A stretch of DNA of 63,391 bases from an uncultured Clostridia bacterium (GCA_944383955.1 CALWRP010000187.1:1-63391), one strand, 5' to 3'. Shown: positions 10,264-18,075, numbered from the stretch's first letter. Program-made: numbers and translations. Notes: generated by a model from the sequence alone, not told the origin.

Positions 10264-10740
10264 TCACTTGTGATACTTTCCGTTCGCGTTGATCTGGAAC
10301 GCGCGGTAGATCTGCTCGCAGAGCATGACGCGGGCCAGCTGGTGCGGGAAGGTCATCGGGGAGAACGACAGCCGCTGCTGCGCCGCCTGCTTCACGCGGG
10401 GCGATAAGCCGAACGAGCTGCCGATGCAGAACGCCAGGCTGCTGACGCCGCGCACGGAAAGCTCCTGCACGGCAGCCGCGAGGCGCTCGGAGGACTGCTC
10501 CTTTCCCTCGATGCAGAGGGCGACCAGGTGAGCGTTCCCCGCCGCCGCGAGAATGCGCCTGCCCTCCTCCTCGAGCGCGGCCTCCTTCTGCGCCTCGGAG
10601 GGATTCTCCGGCAGGCGGCTCTCGGGAAGCTCGACAATCTGGAAACGACAGAAGGCCGAAAGGCGCTTTTCGTATTCCGCGCAGGCGTCGCGCCAGTATT
10701 TCTCCTTGAGCTTGCCGACGCAGATCAGGCTGACCGTCAT
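10264..10740 (-). CDS. rlmH: 23S rRNA (pseudouridine1915-N3)-methyltransferase
   Basis: SPOUT-class methyltransferase that modifies pseudouridine 1915 in helix 69 of 23S rRNA on assembled 70S ribosomes. The 158-residue product shows the family start VSLICVGKLKEKYW, the SAM-binding knot FCIGSSFGLSP, and the characteristic end MTFPHQLARVMLCEQIYRAF...YHK. Two consecutive ATG codons (10743 and 10740) could start it, and both lie directly after the stop of the upstream hydrolase gene, indicating translational coupling. The WalJ-RlmH pairing is familiar from other Firmicutes. Confidence 0.95.
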   Translation of the reverse strand: MTVSLICVGKLKEKYWRDACAEYEKRLSAFCRFQIVELPESRLPENPSEAQKEAALEEEGRRILAAAGNAHLVALCIEGKEQSSERLAAAVQELSVRGVSSLAFCIGSSFGLSPRVKQAAQQRLSFSPMTFPHQLARVMLCEQIYRAFQINANGKYHK

Positions 10741-10744
10741 CATC

Positions 10745-11539
10745 TCAGAACCGCACCACCCTTCCGCCGTCGTTGCTGCGGGGGGCCACCGCCAGCTGGT
10801 AGTCAAGATTCTCCTTCATGCCCTCCATCGTGAGGCTGCACAGAGAGGTCTGGTAGGCAAGCTCCGGCGTGTTGTTCTCCTGGCTCAGATGGGCCAGCCA
10901 GAAGCGCGTCGTGCCCGTCTTCACAAAGCGGCAGAGCTCCTCTGCGCAGGAGACGTTGCTCAGATGGCCCATGCCGGAGAGGATGCGCTGCTTGAGCACA
11001 TACGGATAGGGGCCGTTGCGCAGCATGCCGATATCGTGGTTCGACTCGAGCACGATGAGGTCGGAGCCGGTGACAGCCTCGCGGATCTCGTTCGTCATAT
11101 AGCCGAGATCGGTGGCCACGGAAATGCCGCGCCCGTCCGCCGTCATCAGGCGGTAGCCGTAGCCCTCCGCGCAGTCGTGCGGGATGCGGAACGGCTTGAT
11201 GTACATGCCGGCGCACTCCATGCCCTCCAGAGAGAGCGCGCCGGCCGGAAACTTTCCGTTGAGAATCGCCATGTCCTGCAGGGCGGCCATGGTTCCGTTC
11301 GAGCCGTACACCGGGATTTTGTGGCGGGAGGCGAAGACGCGCAGGCCGCTCACGTGGTCGCTGTGCTCGTGCGTGACGAAGATGGCCTCCACGGCGCTCA
11401 CGGGAATCTCGCAGCGCTGCAGCGCTTCCGTGAGCTGCTTCGCGTTCTTCCCGGCGTCGATCAGAACGCCGTGCTCGGCGGAGCCGATATAATAGCTGTT
11501 TCCGCTGCTGCCGCTGAACAGGGGACAAAATCGCGCCAT
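10745..11539 (-). CDS. MBL-fold metallohydrolase, WalJ/YycJ-like
   Basis: The 264-residue protein starts MARFCPLFSGSSGNSYYIGS and carries the metallo-beta-lactamase metal motif THEHSDHVSG (about residues 55-64), with later metal ligands in ATDLGY and ESNHD. This pattern is that of the YycJ/WalJ family, cytoplasmic phosphodiesterase/nuclease-like enzymes linked to coordination of replication with wall synthesis in Bacillus. Here the walRK genes are not adjacent; only rlmH follows. Precise substrate is inferred from family, not seen. Confidence 0.88.
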   Translation of the reverse strand: MARFCPLFSGSSGNSYYIGSAEHGVLIDAGKNAKQLTEALQRCEIPVSAVEAIFVTHEHSDHVSGLRVFASRHKIPVYGSNGTMAALQDMAILNGKFPAGALSLEGMECAGMYIKPFRIPHDCAEGYGYRLMTADGRGISVATDLGYMTNEIREAVTGSDLIVLESNHDIGMLRNGPYPYVLKQRILSGMGHLSNVSCAEELCRFVKTGTTRFWLAHLSQENNTPELAYQTSLCSLTMEGMKENLDYQLAVAPRSNDGGRVVRF

Positions 11540-11654
11540 GACACCGCAAAATCCTTTCTGATGGTAAAATGAAGCGCCCCGCCTCAGAGGAGACGGTGCG
11601 CGCAGACCGCAGCCCGAAGCCGGGGAAAGCCGTCAAACGGGAACCGGCAGGCAA

Positions 11655-11684
11655 GACGCCCCTGCAGAGCGCTGCAGGGGCGTC
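11655..11684 (-). terminator. hairpin after murA
   Basis: Thirteen-base arms GACGCCCCTGCAG and CTGCAGGGGCGTC enclose a 4-base loop 10 bp past the murA stop. There is no T run on either side, so it may be a weak or Rho-type terminator or an RNA-stabilising end. Confidence 0.55.
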
Positions 11685-11694
11685 GCAAAGCGTC

Positions 11695-12978
11695 TCAGAT
11701 TGCGCAGGGGACGGCCGGCTCCGGCACATAGACGCGGCGGATATCCGCGCCGAGCGCCCGCAGCTTCTCGACCACGTCCTCATAGCCGCGCTCGATGTGC
11801 TGAATGTCCTCAATCTGCGTCGTCCCGCGGGCAGCGAGGGCCGCGATGAGCATCGCCGCACCGGCGCGCAGGTCCGTAGCCTTGACGGGGGCGGCGTTGA
11901 GATGGTCCACGCCCTCAATCACGGCCAGACGTCCGTCCACCGAGATCTGGGCGCCCATGCGCTTGAGCTCCTCAACGTAGCGGAAGCGGTTGTCCCACAC
12001 GCTCTCGTTGATGATGCTCGTCCCGTTCGCCGTGGAGAGCAGGGCCGCGATCTGCGGCTGCATGTCGGTCGGGAAGCCGGGATGCGGCAGCGTCTTGATG
12101 TTGCATTTATTGAGCTTGCCGGTGCGCGTCACGCGCACGGCGTCGTCGTATTCCTCGATGGTGACGCCCATCTCCTCCAGCTTGGCGGAAATGGATTCGA
12201 GGTGCTTCGGAATCACGTTTTTGACGAGGACATCGCCGCAGGTGGCGGCGGCGGCAACCATGTAGGTGCCGGCCTCAATCTGGTCGGGGATGATGGAGTA
12301 TGTCGTGCCGCGCAGGTAGGAGCAGCCGTAGATCTTGATCACGTCGGTGCCCGCGCCGCGGATATCGGCGCCCATGGAGTTGAGGAAGTTCGCCAGATCG
12401 ACGATGTGCGGCTCCTTGGCGGCGTTCTCAATCACCGTCGTGCCCTTGGCGCGCACGGCGGCCAGCATGATGTTCATGGTCGCGCCCACGGAGACGACGT
12501 CGAGATAGATGCTGTTGCCGACAAGCTCGGAGGCGCTCACGTCGACCATGCCGCCCTCGAGGCTGTAGCTCGCGCCGAGCGCGGCAAAGCCCTTGAGATG
12601 CTGGTCGATCGGGCGCACGCCGAAATTGCAGCCGCCGGGCATTGTCACCACCGCGTGATGGAAGCGCCCGAGCAGCGCGCCGAGCAGGTAATACGAGCCG
12701 CGCATGTAGCGGGCCAGCTCATAGGGAGCCACGCAGGTGGCCACGGTGGAGGGATCGATCTCGATGGCGGAGCGCCCGACGGTGCGGACCTTCGCTCCCA
12801 TGTCCTGCAGAATATGAATGATCGAGGATACGTCGGTAATATTCGGAATATTTTCAATGCGGCACACGCCGTCGGAAAGAATCGCTGCCGGGATGATCGC
12901 CACCGCGGCGTTCTTCGCCCCGCTGATCGTGACCTCGCCTTCCAGGCGGTTGCCGCCTTTCACCAATAATTTATCCAA
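11695..12978 (-). CDS. murA: UDP-N-acetylglucosamine 1-carboxyvinyltransferase
   Basis: First committed step of peptidoglycan synthesis, transferring enolpyruvate from PEP. The fosfomycin-target Cys is present in MPGGCNFGVRP (Cys117), along with ISGAKNAAVAI (catalytic Lys22). The frame extends to a TTG at 12993 with no ribosome site. The TTG at 12978 has GGAG exactly nine bases upstream and yields MDKLLVKGGNRLEGEV, the usual MurA N-terminus, giving 427 aa. Its predicted promoter is far upstream (13239-13267), leaving a roughly 250-nt leader. Whether it is the MurA1 or the MurA2 paralogue cannot be told from the window. Confidence 0.95.
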   Translation of the reverse strand: MDKLLVKGGNRLEGEVTISGAKNAAVAIIPAAILSDGVCRIENIPNITDVSSIIHILQDMGAKVRTVGRSAIEIDPSTVATCVAPYELARYMRGSYYLLGALLGRFHHAVVTMPGGCNFGVRPIDQHLKGFAALGASYSLEGGMVDVSASELVGNSIYLDVVSVGATMNIMLAAVRAKGTTVIENAAKEPHIVDLANFLNSMGADIRGAGTDVIKIYGCSYLRGTTYSIIPDQIEAGTYMVAAAATCGDVLVKNVIPKHLESISAKLEEMGVTIEEYDDAVRVTRTGKLNKCNIKTLPHPGFPTDMQPQIAALLSTANGTSIINESVWDNRFRYVEELKRMGAQISVDGRLAVIEGVDHLNAAPVKATDLRAGAAMLIAALAARGTTQIEDIQHIERGYEDVVEKLRALGADIRRVYVPEPAVPCAI

Positions 12979-13188
12979 TTCGGCACGCTCCAATCAATTT
13001 AATCACTGTTATCTTGCGTCCTGTCAGGAGAAATATTTATGTTAAAATGTTGCAGAGCGCTCACCCACCCGCGCGCGTTCCCGCCGCGCAAAGGCTGAAA
13101 AAGGAAGAGTAGCTCCGCCTGCCGCCAGCGGCAGGGCAAATCCGGGCGCGGAAAAGCGCAGCCGGCACGTGATTGTCTCATTCAGAAG

Positions 13189-13228
13189 CGAAAAAGGGGC
13201 TGCTGTGCGTTCGCACAAAGATCCCCTT
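13189..13228 (-). terminator. early terminator-like hairpin in the murA leader
   Basis: On the minus strand AAGGGG (13228-13223) pairs with CCCCTT (13199-13194) around an inner TGTGCG/CGCACA stem, followed by TTTCG. It begins only a few bases after the predicted transcription start, so it could attenuate murA. It is partly symmetrical and could also stop plus-strand transcripts. Confidence 0.5.
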
Positions 13229-13238
13229 ATTCTTTTAG

Positions 13239-13267
13239 ATAATAATACACCGGCAGGAAAAAGTCAA
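13239..13267 (-). promoter_or_regulatory. sigma-A promoter, probably for murA
   Basis: TTGACT (13267-13262), 17-bp spacer and TATTAT (13244-13239) on the minus strand, placed just after the terminator of the M23 gene and reading toward murA. Confidence 0.7.
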
Positions 13268-13301
13268 CCAAACGCCGCCATAAAATCGGATTTTCAAAAA
13301 A

Positions 13302-13335
13302 ATACGGCGCTTTCCCCAAAGAGAAAGCGCCGTAT
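13302..13335 (-). terminator. terminator of the M23 peptidase gene
   Basis: Thirteen-base inverted repeat ATACGGCGCTTTC/GAAAGCGCCGTAT with an 8-base loop, followed on the minus strand by seven T residues. Confidence 0.88.
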
Positions 13336-13508
13336 CGGAAAAAATAGGGCATCCCCGCAGAATTTCACCGCGGTATTATACGCGGAAAATCACGAATTCC
13401 TGTGAAAAACAGAGAAAACAATAAGTGATAACCGTATATCTCTCAGATCCTATTGGTTGAACTATCCAAAAATCAGCCGTTTCGCCGCGCCAATAAGGCG
13501 AAGGGAAA

Positions 13509-15179
13509 TCAGCTCACATAGGGCAGCGGATCCACGCGCGTGCCGTTGACATAAATCTCGAAGTGGCAGTGCGCTCCCGTGGAGTTTCCGGTGCTGCCGA
13601 CCAGGGCGATCGTCTCCCCCTGCTCGACCTTCTGTCCGACGGACACCAGCAGCTCGCTGCAATGCGCGTAGAGCGTCTGCATGCCGTTGGCGTGGTCGAT
13701 GATCACACGGTAGCCGTAGCTGCCGGAATAGCCCGCGGCCGTGACGGTGCCGTTGTCGGAGGCGACGATCGGCTTGCCGTAGGCGCTGCTGCCGGAGATA
13801 TCGAGGCCGGAGTGGAACGAGCCCCAGCGATACTCAAAATAGGTGGTGATGGTGTGCAGCGACGGGCAGGGCCAGATAAAATTGCCTGTGCCGATCCCGG
13901 AATTCTTCGGGCGCTCCTTCGTGCCGGTGACGACCACACGGTCGACGGCGGGGGTAATCACCGTGGTGGAGACGTTCTCGCGGGAAACCTCGACGCCGTT
14001 GAGGTACGTCACGCGGTCGACGCACTCCTGCACGCCCTCGCTGCCCTCCGTAATCACGGCGCTGTAGTCCGTGTACTGGTCGTCGTCCGTCTGGGTGATG
14101 GTTTTATAGGGCAGCGTTTCCTGATACGTCTCCGTCTTGATGAGCTGGACCTCCAGACGGGAAACCGCCGTCTGGAGCGTCAGCACGTCGCCGACATGGA
14201 TCAGCCCGTCCGCGACGCCGGCGTTCAGCGTCTCCAGCTCCGCGAGCGACATATTGTTCTTCTGCGCAATCTCGACAGCCGTGTCGCCCTCCTGAACCAC
14301 ATAGGTGATGGCTCTCTGCGAGGTGGCGGAGAGCGCGCTCTCCATCTCCTGCGAGGTGATGACCGTGGAGGTCGGGAACAGGCCCGTCACGCTCTCCACC
14401 GTCTGCACAAAGACGGCGGTGGCGTCGGCGTCCTCCCCCTTCGCCTCCTCCAGAATGCCCTGCAGAATGTGGCCCAGATCGGCGCTGCTCTTGAGCGCCC
14501 CGACAAGCTCGCCGTTGATGTAGAGGCCTGTGGCCTCCTCGATGATGCCGTCGGACTGCTCGATGATTTTGTTGCAGACCGCGTCCGCCACGGTGTAATC
14601 TGTTCCGTCATAGACGGTGAGCGAAAAGCTGGGGGTGATAGACACGCTGCCGTCCTCCTGCGCGCCGGCGTACACCATGCGCTTGCTCACCATCTCGGTG
14701 GCCTCCTCAAACACCTTTTCGCTCTCTATCACGCCGATCGATTCTCCGTTGTAGCTCAGCTGCAGGCCGAACTCCATGGAGGTCCAATACCGCACCGTCG
14801 CCAGCAGCAGGCAGAGCGCCGCGACGGGCGCCGCGATGTTCAGCACGGCGCACCAGATGCCGCGGTGGCGCACCATACCGCGCCCGGCGACACGGAAGGA
14901 CTCCCGCACAGTGGGAAACGCGCCCTCCTTCCTCGCTTTGCGCAGCCGCCCGCGGGCAATCGCGAAGCCCTCGCGGACAGAGCGCAGCTCCCGCCCGATG
15001 CGGCGCAGCCAGCGCCCGCCCGTCGCCTGCCAGACGCGGCGCGTGAAGCGCCCGACCGGGCGCAGAAAACGGGAGACCCGCCGCCCGCAGCGCTTGAGAA
15101 TCCGCATCGACTGGATGCCGACCACATACAGCGCGCGGGACAGACGAACCAGTCTTCCCTTCATGCCTTTCTGATGCAC
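13509..15179 (-). CDS. membrane-anchored LysM-G5-M23 cell-wall endopeptidase
   Basis: Predicted peptidoglycan hydrolase of 556 aa. A strongly basic cytoplasmic N-terminus (residues 1-105) precedes one membrane span (about 108-128). Then come a long extracytoplasmic region, a LysM domain (about 291-336, VVQEGDTAVEIAQ), a G5-like segment (about 350-420), and a C-terminal M23 domain. The zinc site is complete: HSGLD (His456, Asp460), His506 in LYAHCS, and HCHFE (His537, His539). A long upstream frame extends to 15743 but lacks a ribosome site. The GTG at 15179 has GGGAG nine bases before it. The gene is monocistronic, with promoter at 15285-15313. Substrate cross-link is unknown. Confidence 0.9.
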   Translation of the reverse strand: MHQKGMKGRLVRLSRALYVVGIQSMRILKRCGRRVSRFLRPVGRFTRRVWQATGGRWLRRIGRELRSVREGFAIARGRLRKARKEGAFPTVRESFRVAGRGMVRHRGIWCAVLNIAAPVAALCLLLATVRYWTSMEFGLQLSYNGESIGVIESEKVFEEATEMVSKRMVYAGAQEDGSVSITPSFSLTVYDGTDYTVADAVCNKIIEQSDGIIEEATGLYINGELVGALKSSADLGHILQGILEEAKGEDADATAVFVQTVESVTGLFPTSTVITSQEMESALSATSQRAITYVVQEGDTAVEIAQKNNMSLAELETLNAGVADGLIHVGDVLTLQTAVSRLEVQLIKTETYQETLPYKTITQTDDDQYTDYSAVITEGSEGVQECVDRVTYLNGVEVSRENVSTTVITPAVDRVVVTGTKERPKNSGIGTGNFIWPCPSLHTITTYFEYRWGSFHSGLDISGSSAYGKPIVASDNGTVTAAGYSGSYGYRVIIDHANGMQTLYAHCSELLVSVGQKVEQGETIALVGSTGNSTGAHCHFEIYVNGTRVDPLPYVS

Positions 15180-15284
15180 AAACGATCGCTCCCTTCTCCG
15201 CGCTGCCGCCGGAAGCCGGCGGACGCACGGAGGATTCATTGCAAATTTGTTTCCATTGGTTACAGGTTTGTAATCAATAGTATT

Positions 15285-15313
15285 ATGATAGTACAAACAA
15301 ACCGATCGTGCAA
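15285..15313 (-). promoter_or_regulatory. promoter of the M23 peptidase gene
   Basis: TTGCAC (15313-15308), 17-bp spacer, TATCAT (15290-15285) on the minus strand. Just downstream lies the inverted repeat TTACA-4-TGTAA (about 15260-15273). It contains TGTAA elements reminiscent of WalR half-sites, but in inverted rather than direct orientation. Confidence 0.6.
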
Positions 15314-15357
15314 CCCTTTTCAAAGTTTTTTCACAATTTCCTCCTCGCTGCCCCTTA

Positions 15358-15522
15358 CCCGCCGTGCGGAGACGTATTGCGGAAGCGGGCGGCGCGAGGG
15401 CGGCGGCGTTCCCTGACCGCCGCGCGGAGGCATTCGGCGGAAGCGGGCGGCATGAGGGCGGCGGCGTCCCTTGCCCGCCGCGCGGAGACGTATTGCGGAA
15501 GCGGGCGGCGGATTTCTCCGAG
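15358..15522. repeat. three tandem copies of a 58-bp GC-rich repeat
   Basis: The motif GCCGNGCGG begins at 15361, 15419 and 15477, exactly 58 bp apart. Units 1 and 2 continue alike through GAAGCGGGCGG and GAGGGCGGCGGCGT. Unit 3 is truncated after GAAGCGGGCGGCGG. Each unit can fold through CCCGC and GCGGG. The non-triplet period argues against coding. Confidence 0.75.
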
Positions 15523-15706
15523 AACCAGAATCCTCCGCGGTGAGAATGTGCGTCGTGCCGGGGGGACCCGCCCGCTCCCCGCAGAAAGAGAAGACGCAGC
15601 GTATGTGTCGGAAGCCGGACAGGACAGGCTCGCCCGTATCCGCCGCCTTTCTGCCCCGGACATTGAGCGCCGAGGCGATTGCTTTGCAGACAAAGCAAAA
15701 AAGGGG

Positions 15707-15735
15707 TTGACAAAGCGAAAGGGATATGGTATCTT
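15707..15735 (+). promoter_or_regulatory. sigma-A promoter of the DUF3793-flavodoxin unit
   Basis: TTGACA (15707-15712), 17-bp spacer, TATCTT (15730-15735). The first operator-like repeat begins 10 bp after it. Confidence 0.8.
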
Positions 15736-15744
15736 AAACGCATG

Positions 15745-15819
15745 AGTTAGTCAGAACTAACTTCCCGAAAGCGGCAGGCTGCCGCTTTATCAATCGCTTT
15801 GAGTTAGTTTTATCTAACT
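15745..15819 (+). promoter_or_regulatory. twin inverted repeats (possible metal-regulator operators) flanking a hairpin
   Basis: Site 1 is AGTTAGT-CAGA-ACTAACT (15745-15762). Site 2 is AGTTAG-TTTTAT-CTAACT (15802-15819). Both are built from the same GTTAG half-site. Between them sits a perfect 9-bp hairpin AAAGCGGCA-GGC-TGCCGCTTT (15768-15788). The position just downstream of the promoter suits repression. A DtxR/IdeR-type iron regulator would fit the flavodoxin downstream, but this is inference. Confidence 0.6.
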
Positions 15820-15841
15820 ATATCCGGAAGGGAGAGCCGTC

Positions 15842-16420
15842 ATGCAGCAAAAAGCGTTCGAGGAAATTTTGATCCGCCACGCGGCGCCGGTGCTTGCCGG
15901 CGTCAAGCCCTCCGCCCTGATCTCGTTTCCGCGCGAGCGCTTCCCCTCCCTTCCGGCCCTCGCGCGGCGGTATACGAAGGCTTTGTGGGAAAAGGGGCTC
16001 GCGCTTTCGGTGATGTGCCGGTGCAGCCATCACTTTCTCCTCTTCGTCTGCCGTCCCGCTCTGCTGCACAGCCGCCTGCTCGAGCCCGGGGTGCGCGAGT
16101 TTCTCTCCCGCTTCGGCTATTCCTGCGAAAGCTTTCCGCACACCATGACCCAGCTGCGCCGGCGGCTGCGGGAAGCGCGCGGCTTTCCGCACGAGGTCGG
16201 TCTCTTCCTCGGCTATCCGCTGCGGGACGTGCTCGCCTTTCTCGGCGAGGTTCCCGCCTCCTGCAAGCTGTGCGGCTACTGGAAGGTCTATTTCGACGAG
16301 GAGGAGGCCCGGCGCGTTTTTGCCTGCTACGACCGCTGCCGGGAGCTCTACTGCGCAGCCTACCAAAGCGGGCAAAGCCTTGCGCAGCTGCTGGAGCTCA
16401 GCTTGCCCGCCGCCGCCTGA
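15842..16420 (+). CDS. DUF3793 family protein
   Basis: A 192-residue cytoplasmic protein of unknown biochemical function. I recognise the DUF3793 family from the C-terminal block FPHEVGLFLGYPLRDVLAFL (about residues 119-138) followed by CKLCGYWKVYFDEEEA and a YDRCRELY segment. No membrane segments or signal peptide are seen. In Clostridia this family is often next to a flavodoxin or ferrous-iron transport genes, and here a flavodoxin follows 172 bp later in the same direction. The ATG has AGGGAGAG upstream. A role under iron limitation is suggested only by context and the operator-like repeats. Confidence 0.88.
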   Translation: MQQKAFEEILIRHAAPVLAGVKPSALISFPRERFPSLPALARRYTKALWEKGLALSVMCRCSHHFLLFVCRPALLHSRLLEPGVREFLSRFGYSCESFPHTMTQLRRRLREARGFPHEVGLFLGYPLRDVLAFLGEVPASCKLCGYWKVYFDEEEARRVFACYDRCRELYCAAYQSGQSLAQLLELSLPAAA

Positions 16421-16592
16421 AAGCGGCGCTGCCCCGGGCACAGCCGGTTCCGGGCTCTGCAATCAGCGCAGGTTTCACCGCAGCCGCCCGGGTCCGCCTG
16501 CATTGCGCCAGGCCGCATTCCGCAGAGCTTCTTCCAAAGAAAGCTGGCCGCCGTTTTTTCCGATTCTAACCAAATGACAGGAGGATTTCACC

Positions 16593-17024
16593 ATGAATCA
16601 GATTGCTGTTGTTTACTGGTCCGGCACCGGCAACACGGAGGCCATGGCAAACGCCGTGGCCGAGGGCGCCAAAAAAGCCGGAGCCAACGTAGAGCTGCGC
16701 GCGGTTTCGCAGTGGAGCGCCGCGGAGGCGGCCTCGTTTGACGCGCTGGCTCTCGGCTGCCCGGCGATGGGCGACGAGGTGCTGGAGGAGGGCGAATTCG
16801 AGCCCTTCTTCTGCGAGCTGGAGGGAAGCCTCTCCGGCAAAAAGGCTGCGCTGTTCGGCTCCTACGGCTGGGGCGACGGCCAGTGGATGCGGGACTGGCA
16901 GGACCGCGTGACCGCGGCGGGAGCCTCCCTGTGCGGGAACGAGGGTCTCATCGTGCAGAACGCGCCGGACGGCGACGGTCTCTCGCAGTGCATGGAGCTC
17001 GGCGAGGCGCTTGCCCGCATGTAA
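16593..17024 (+). CDS. short-chain flavodoxin
   Basis: A 143-residue FMN electron carrier that usually replaces ferredoxin when iron is scarce. The phosphate-binding loop YWSGTGNTEAM is at residues 8-18, and the second flavin loop GSYGWGDGQWM is around residues 90-100. The ATG follows AGGAGG at 7-8 bases. It shares the promoter region of the DUF3793 gene, or a weak one in the 172-bp gap. The protein is more acidic than its neighbours, typical of flavodoxins. Confidence 0.93.
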   Translation: MNQIAVVYWSGTGNTEAMANAVAEGAKKAGANVELRAVSQWSAAEAASFDALALGCPAMGDEVLEEGEFEPFFCELEGSLSGKKAALFGSYGWGDGQWMRDWQDRVTAAGASLCGNEGLIVQNAPDGDGLSQCMELGEALARM

Positions 17025-17168
17025 GGCGAAGCGCCGCTCCCTGACCGAAACGCCCCCTCTCTTTTGATGATACCGATGCGGCTCCCCGCCGGACGGCTGC
17101 CGGTTTGCAGGTTTTTCGCTGCCGTCCGGGCCGCAATTTTGCATCGTTTCCTTCCTCCATCTTGACGA

Positions 17169-17337
17169 AAGCCCCGATCCGTTTCGGATCGGGGCTTGAG
17201 CTTGTCGAAAAAGGTTGTGTGGAGAAAAGTACAGAAATGCGCCGCCGTCCGGGAAAAGGCTCTGCATCCGGCCACAGCCGGATGCAGAGCCTGAAGCATC
17301 GGTTTGCGGTGCTACACACCGGAAACCGACGCTTCAG
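17169..17337. repeat. three consecutive strong hairpins
   Basis: Hairpin one is 17169-17197 with 13-bp arms and a TTT loop. Hairpin two is 17257-17292 with 16-bp perfect arms around CACA. Hairpin three is 17291-17337, with CTGAAGC, TCGGTTT and GGTG each pairing across the loop CTACA. They could be stacked bidirectional terminators or a structured RNA. Confidence 0.6.
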
Positions 17338-17435
17338 CAGCTCGGTGCGGGAAATGAAAGGGTTTCGCTTTATGGGAACGGCTTACCGTTAGCTGAGTGG
17401 TCGGGGCTCTTGTCTCGCCTGCCGGCTCGGGTGCC

Positions 17436-17513
17436 GTGTGCCGGTGGCACACATTAGGGCACCGACCGAAGCGGCAGCGAAGACCGGCGTTCATTCGTGT
17501 GCCACCGGCACAC
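17436..17513. repeat. 17-bp inverted repeat pair GTGTGCCGGTGGCACAC
   Basis: The copy at 17436-17452 and the reverse complement at 17497-17513 are identical, and each also folds on itself through GTGTGCC/GGCACAC. The intervening 44 bp have no gene. Confidence 0.6.
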
Positions 17514-17593
17514 CGCGCCCTTTGAAAAGGCGGGCGAAACTTTTATGTTTTGCTCTTTGGCAGCTTTTCGATTCCCTGTTTCAGGCGAACACG

Positions 17594-18055
17594 TTATTCC
17601 TCGTAGCGGAGGCGCTCCGGCGTCCAGTGCTCGATGACGGGCACGAAGCCCTTCGCCCATTCGCGGGCGCCGGGCAGGTCGTGCTCGAGATAGTTGCCGC
17701 ACTCGGCGGAGCACGCCGCGCCGGGGATCGGCTCATCGAAGACGGCGATGCGCTGGAAAATGTCCTGAATCAGGGCGATCACCTCGGCGTGCCCGAGGCC
17801 GGAGACAAGAAAATAGAAGCCCGTGCGGCAGCCCATGGGCCCGAAGTAGATCACATGATCGGAGACGGCCGAGTTGCGCGCGAAGGTGGCGAACAGGTGC
17901 TCAATCGTGTGCAGCACTGGGTTCGGCAGGTAGGGCGGACAGTTCGGCCGGACAAGGCGGATATCGTAGGTGACGACGTCTCCGTCGACGCGGGACAGAT
18001 AAATGCCCGGCAGGAGCTTGTCGTGGTTGACGCAGAAGCTGGCGATCTTTTTCAT
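17594..18055 (-). CDS. luxS: S-ribosylhomocysteine lyase (autoinducer-2 synthase)
   Basis: Splits S-ribosylhomocysteine into homocysteine and the precursor of AI-2, recycling the by-product of SAM-dependent methylation. The 153-residue protein has the metal site HTIEHLFATF (His49, His53) and Cys119 in SAECGNYLEHDL, plus catalytic Cys76 in PMGCRTGFY. It follows the phospholipase-like gene by 20 bp with its own GGAG site and is probably co-transcribed with it. No pfs (MTAN) gene is in the window. Confidence 0.97.
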   Translation of the reverse strand: MKKIASFCVNHDKLLPGIYLSRVDGDVVTYDIRLVRPNCPPYLPNPVLHTIEHLFATFARNSAVSDHVIYFGPMGCRTGFYFLVSGLGHAEVIALIQDIFQRIAVFDEPIPGAACSAECGNYLEHDLPGAREWAKGFVPVIEHWTPERLRYEE

Positions 18056-18075
18056 GTGGCTCTCCTTTCGGCGGC

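Larger units (their letters stand above)
12979..13508. other. murA leader and M23 peptidase 3' region (530 bp)
   Basis: From right to left on the minus strand the region holds the terminator of the M23 peptidase gene (13302-13335), a sigma-A promoter (13239-13267), and a hairpin plus T tract at the very start of the predicted murA transcript (13189-13228). About 200 nt of leader follow, with further GC-rich stems. I see no convincing gene. A 19-codon plus-strand frame at 13039 has a ribosome site but no promoter. Confidence 0.6.
15180..15841. other. intergenic region between the M23 peptidase and DUF3793 genes (662 bp)
   Basis: Contains the M23 leader (a GC-rich hairpin before its ribosome site) and promoter on the minus strand, three copies of a 58-bp GC-rich repeat (15358-15522), and then the plus-strand promoter with two operator-like inverted repeats ahead of the DUF3793 gene. 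Open frames across it on both strands lack ribosome sites and run through the 58-bp repeats, whose period is not a multiple of three. Confidence 0.65.
17025..17593. other. inverted-repeat-rich intergenic region between flavodoxin and luxS (569 bp)
   Basis: No gene is seen here, although both neighbours end into the region. It holds at least five strong inverted repeats: 17089-17129 (9-bp arms), 17169-17197 (AAGCCCCGATCCG and complement), 17257-17292 (16-bp arms), 17291-17337 (imperfect, 18 pairs) and a pair of 17-bp sites at 17436-17452 and 17497-17513. Each of the last two is itself a near-palindrome, and each is the exact reverse complement of the other. Only some resemble terminators, because T tracts are short. 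Confidence 0.65.

Noticed and set aside
13039-13098. Nineteen-codon plus-strand frame with a ribosome site
   Set aside because: No promoter, and it lies antisense to the murA leader; too little evidence.
15258-15275. WalR box at the M23 promoter
   Set aside because: TGTAA half-sites are present but inverted rather than direct repeats with 5-bp spacing, so they do not fit the WalR consensus.
15180-15743. N-terminal extension of the M23 peptidase frame
   Set aside because: No ribosome site, runs through 58-bp repeats and the gene's own promoter; the GTG at 15179 is well supported.
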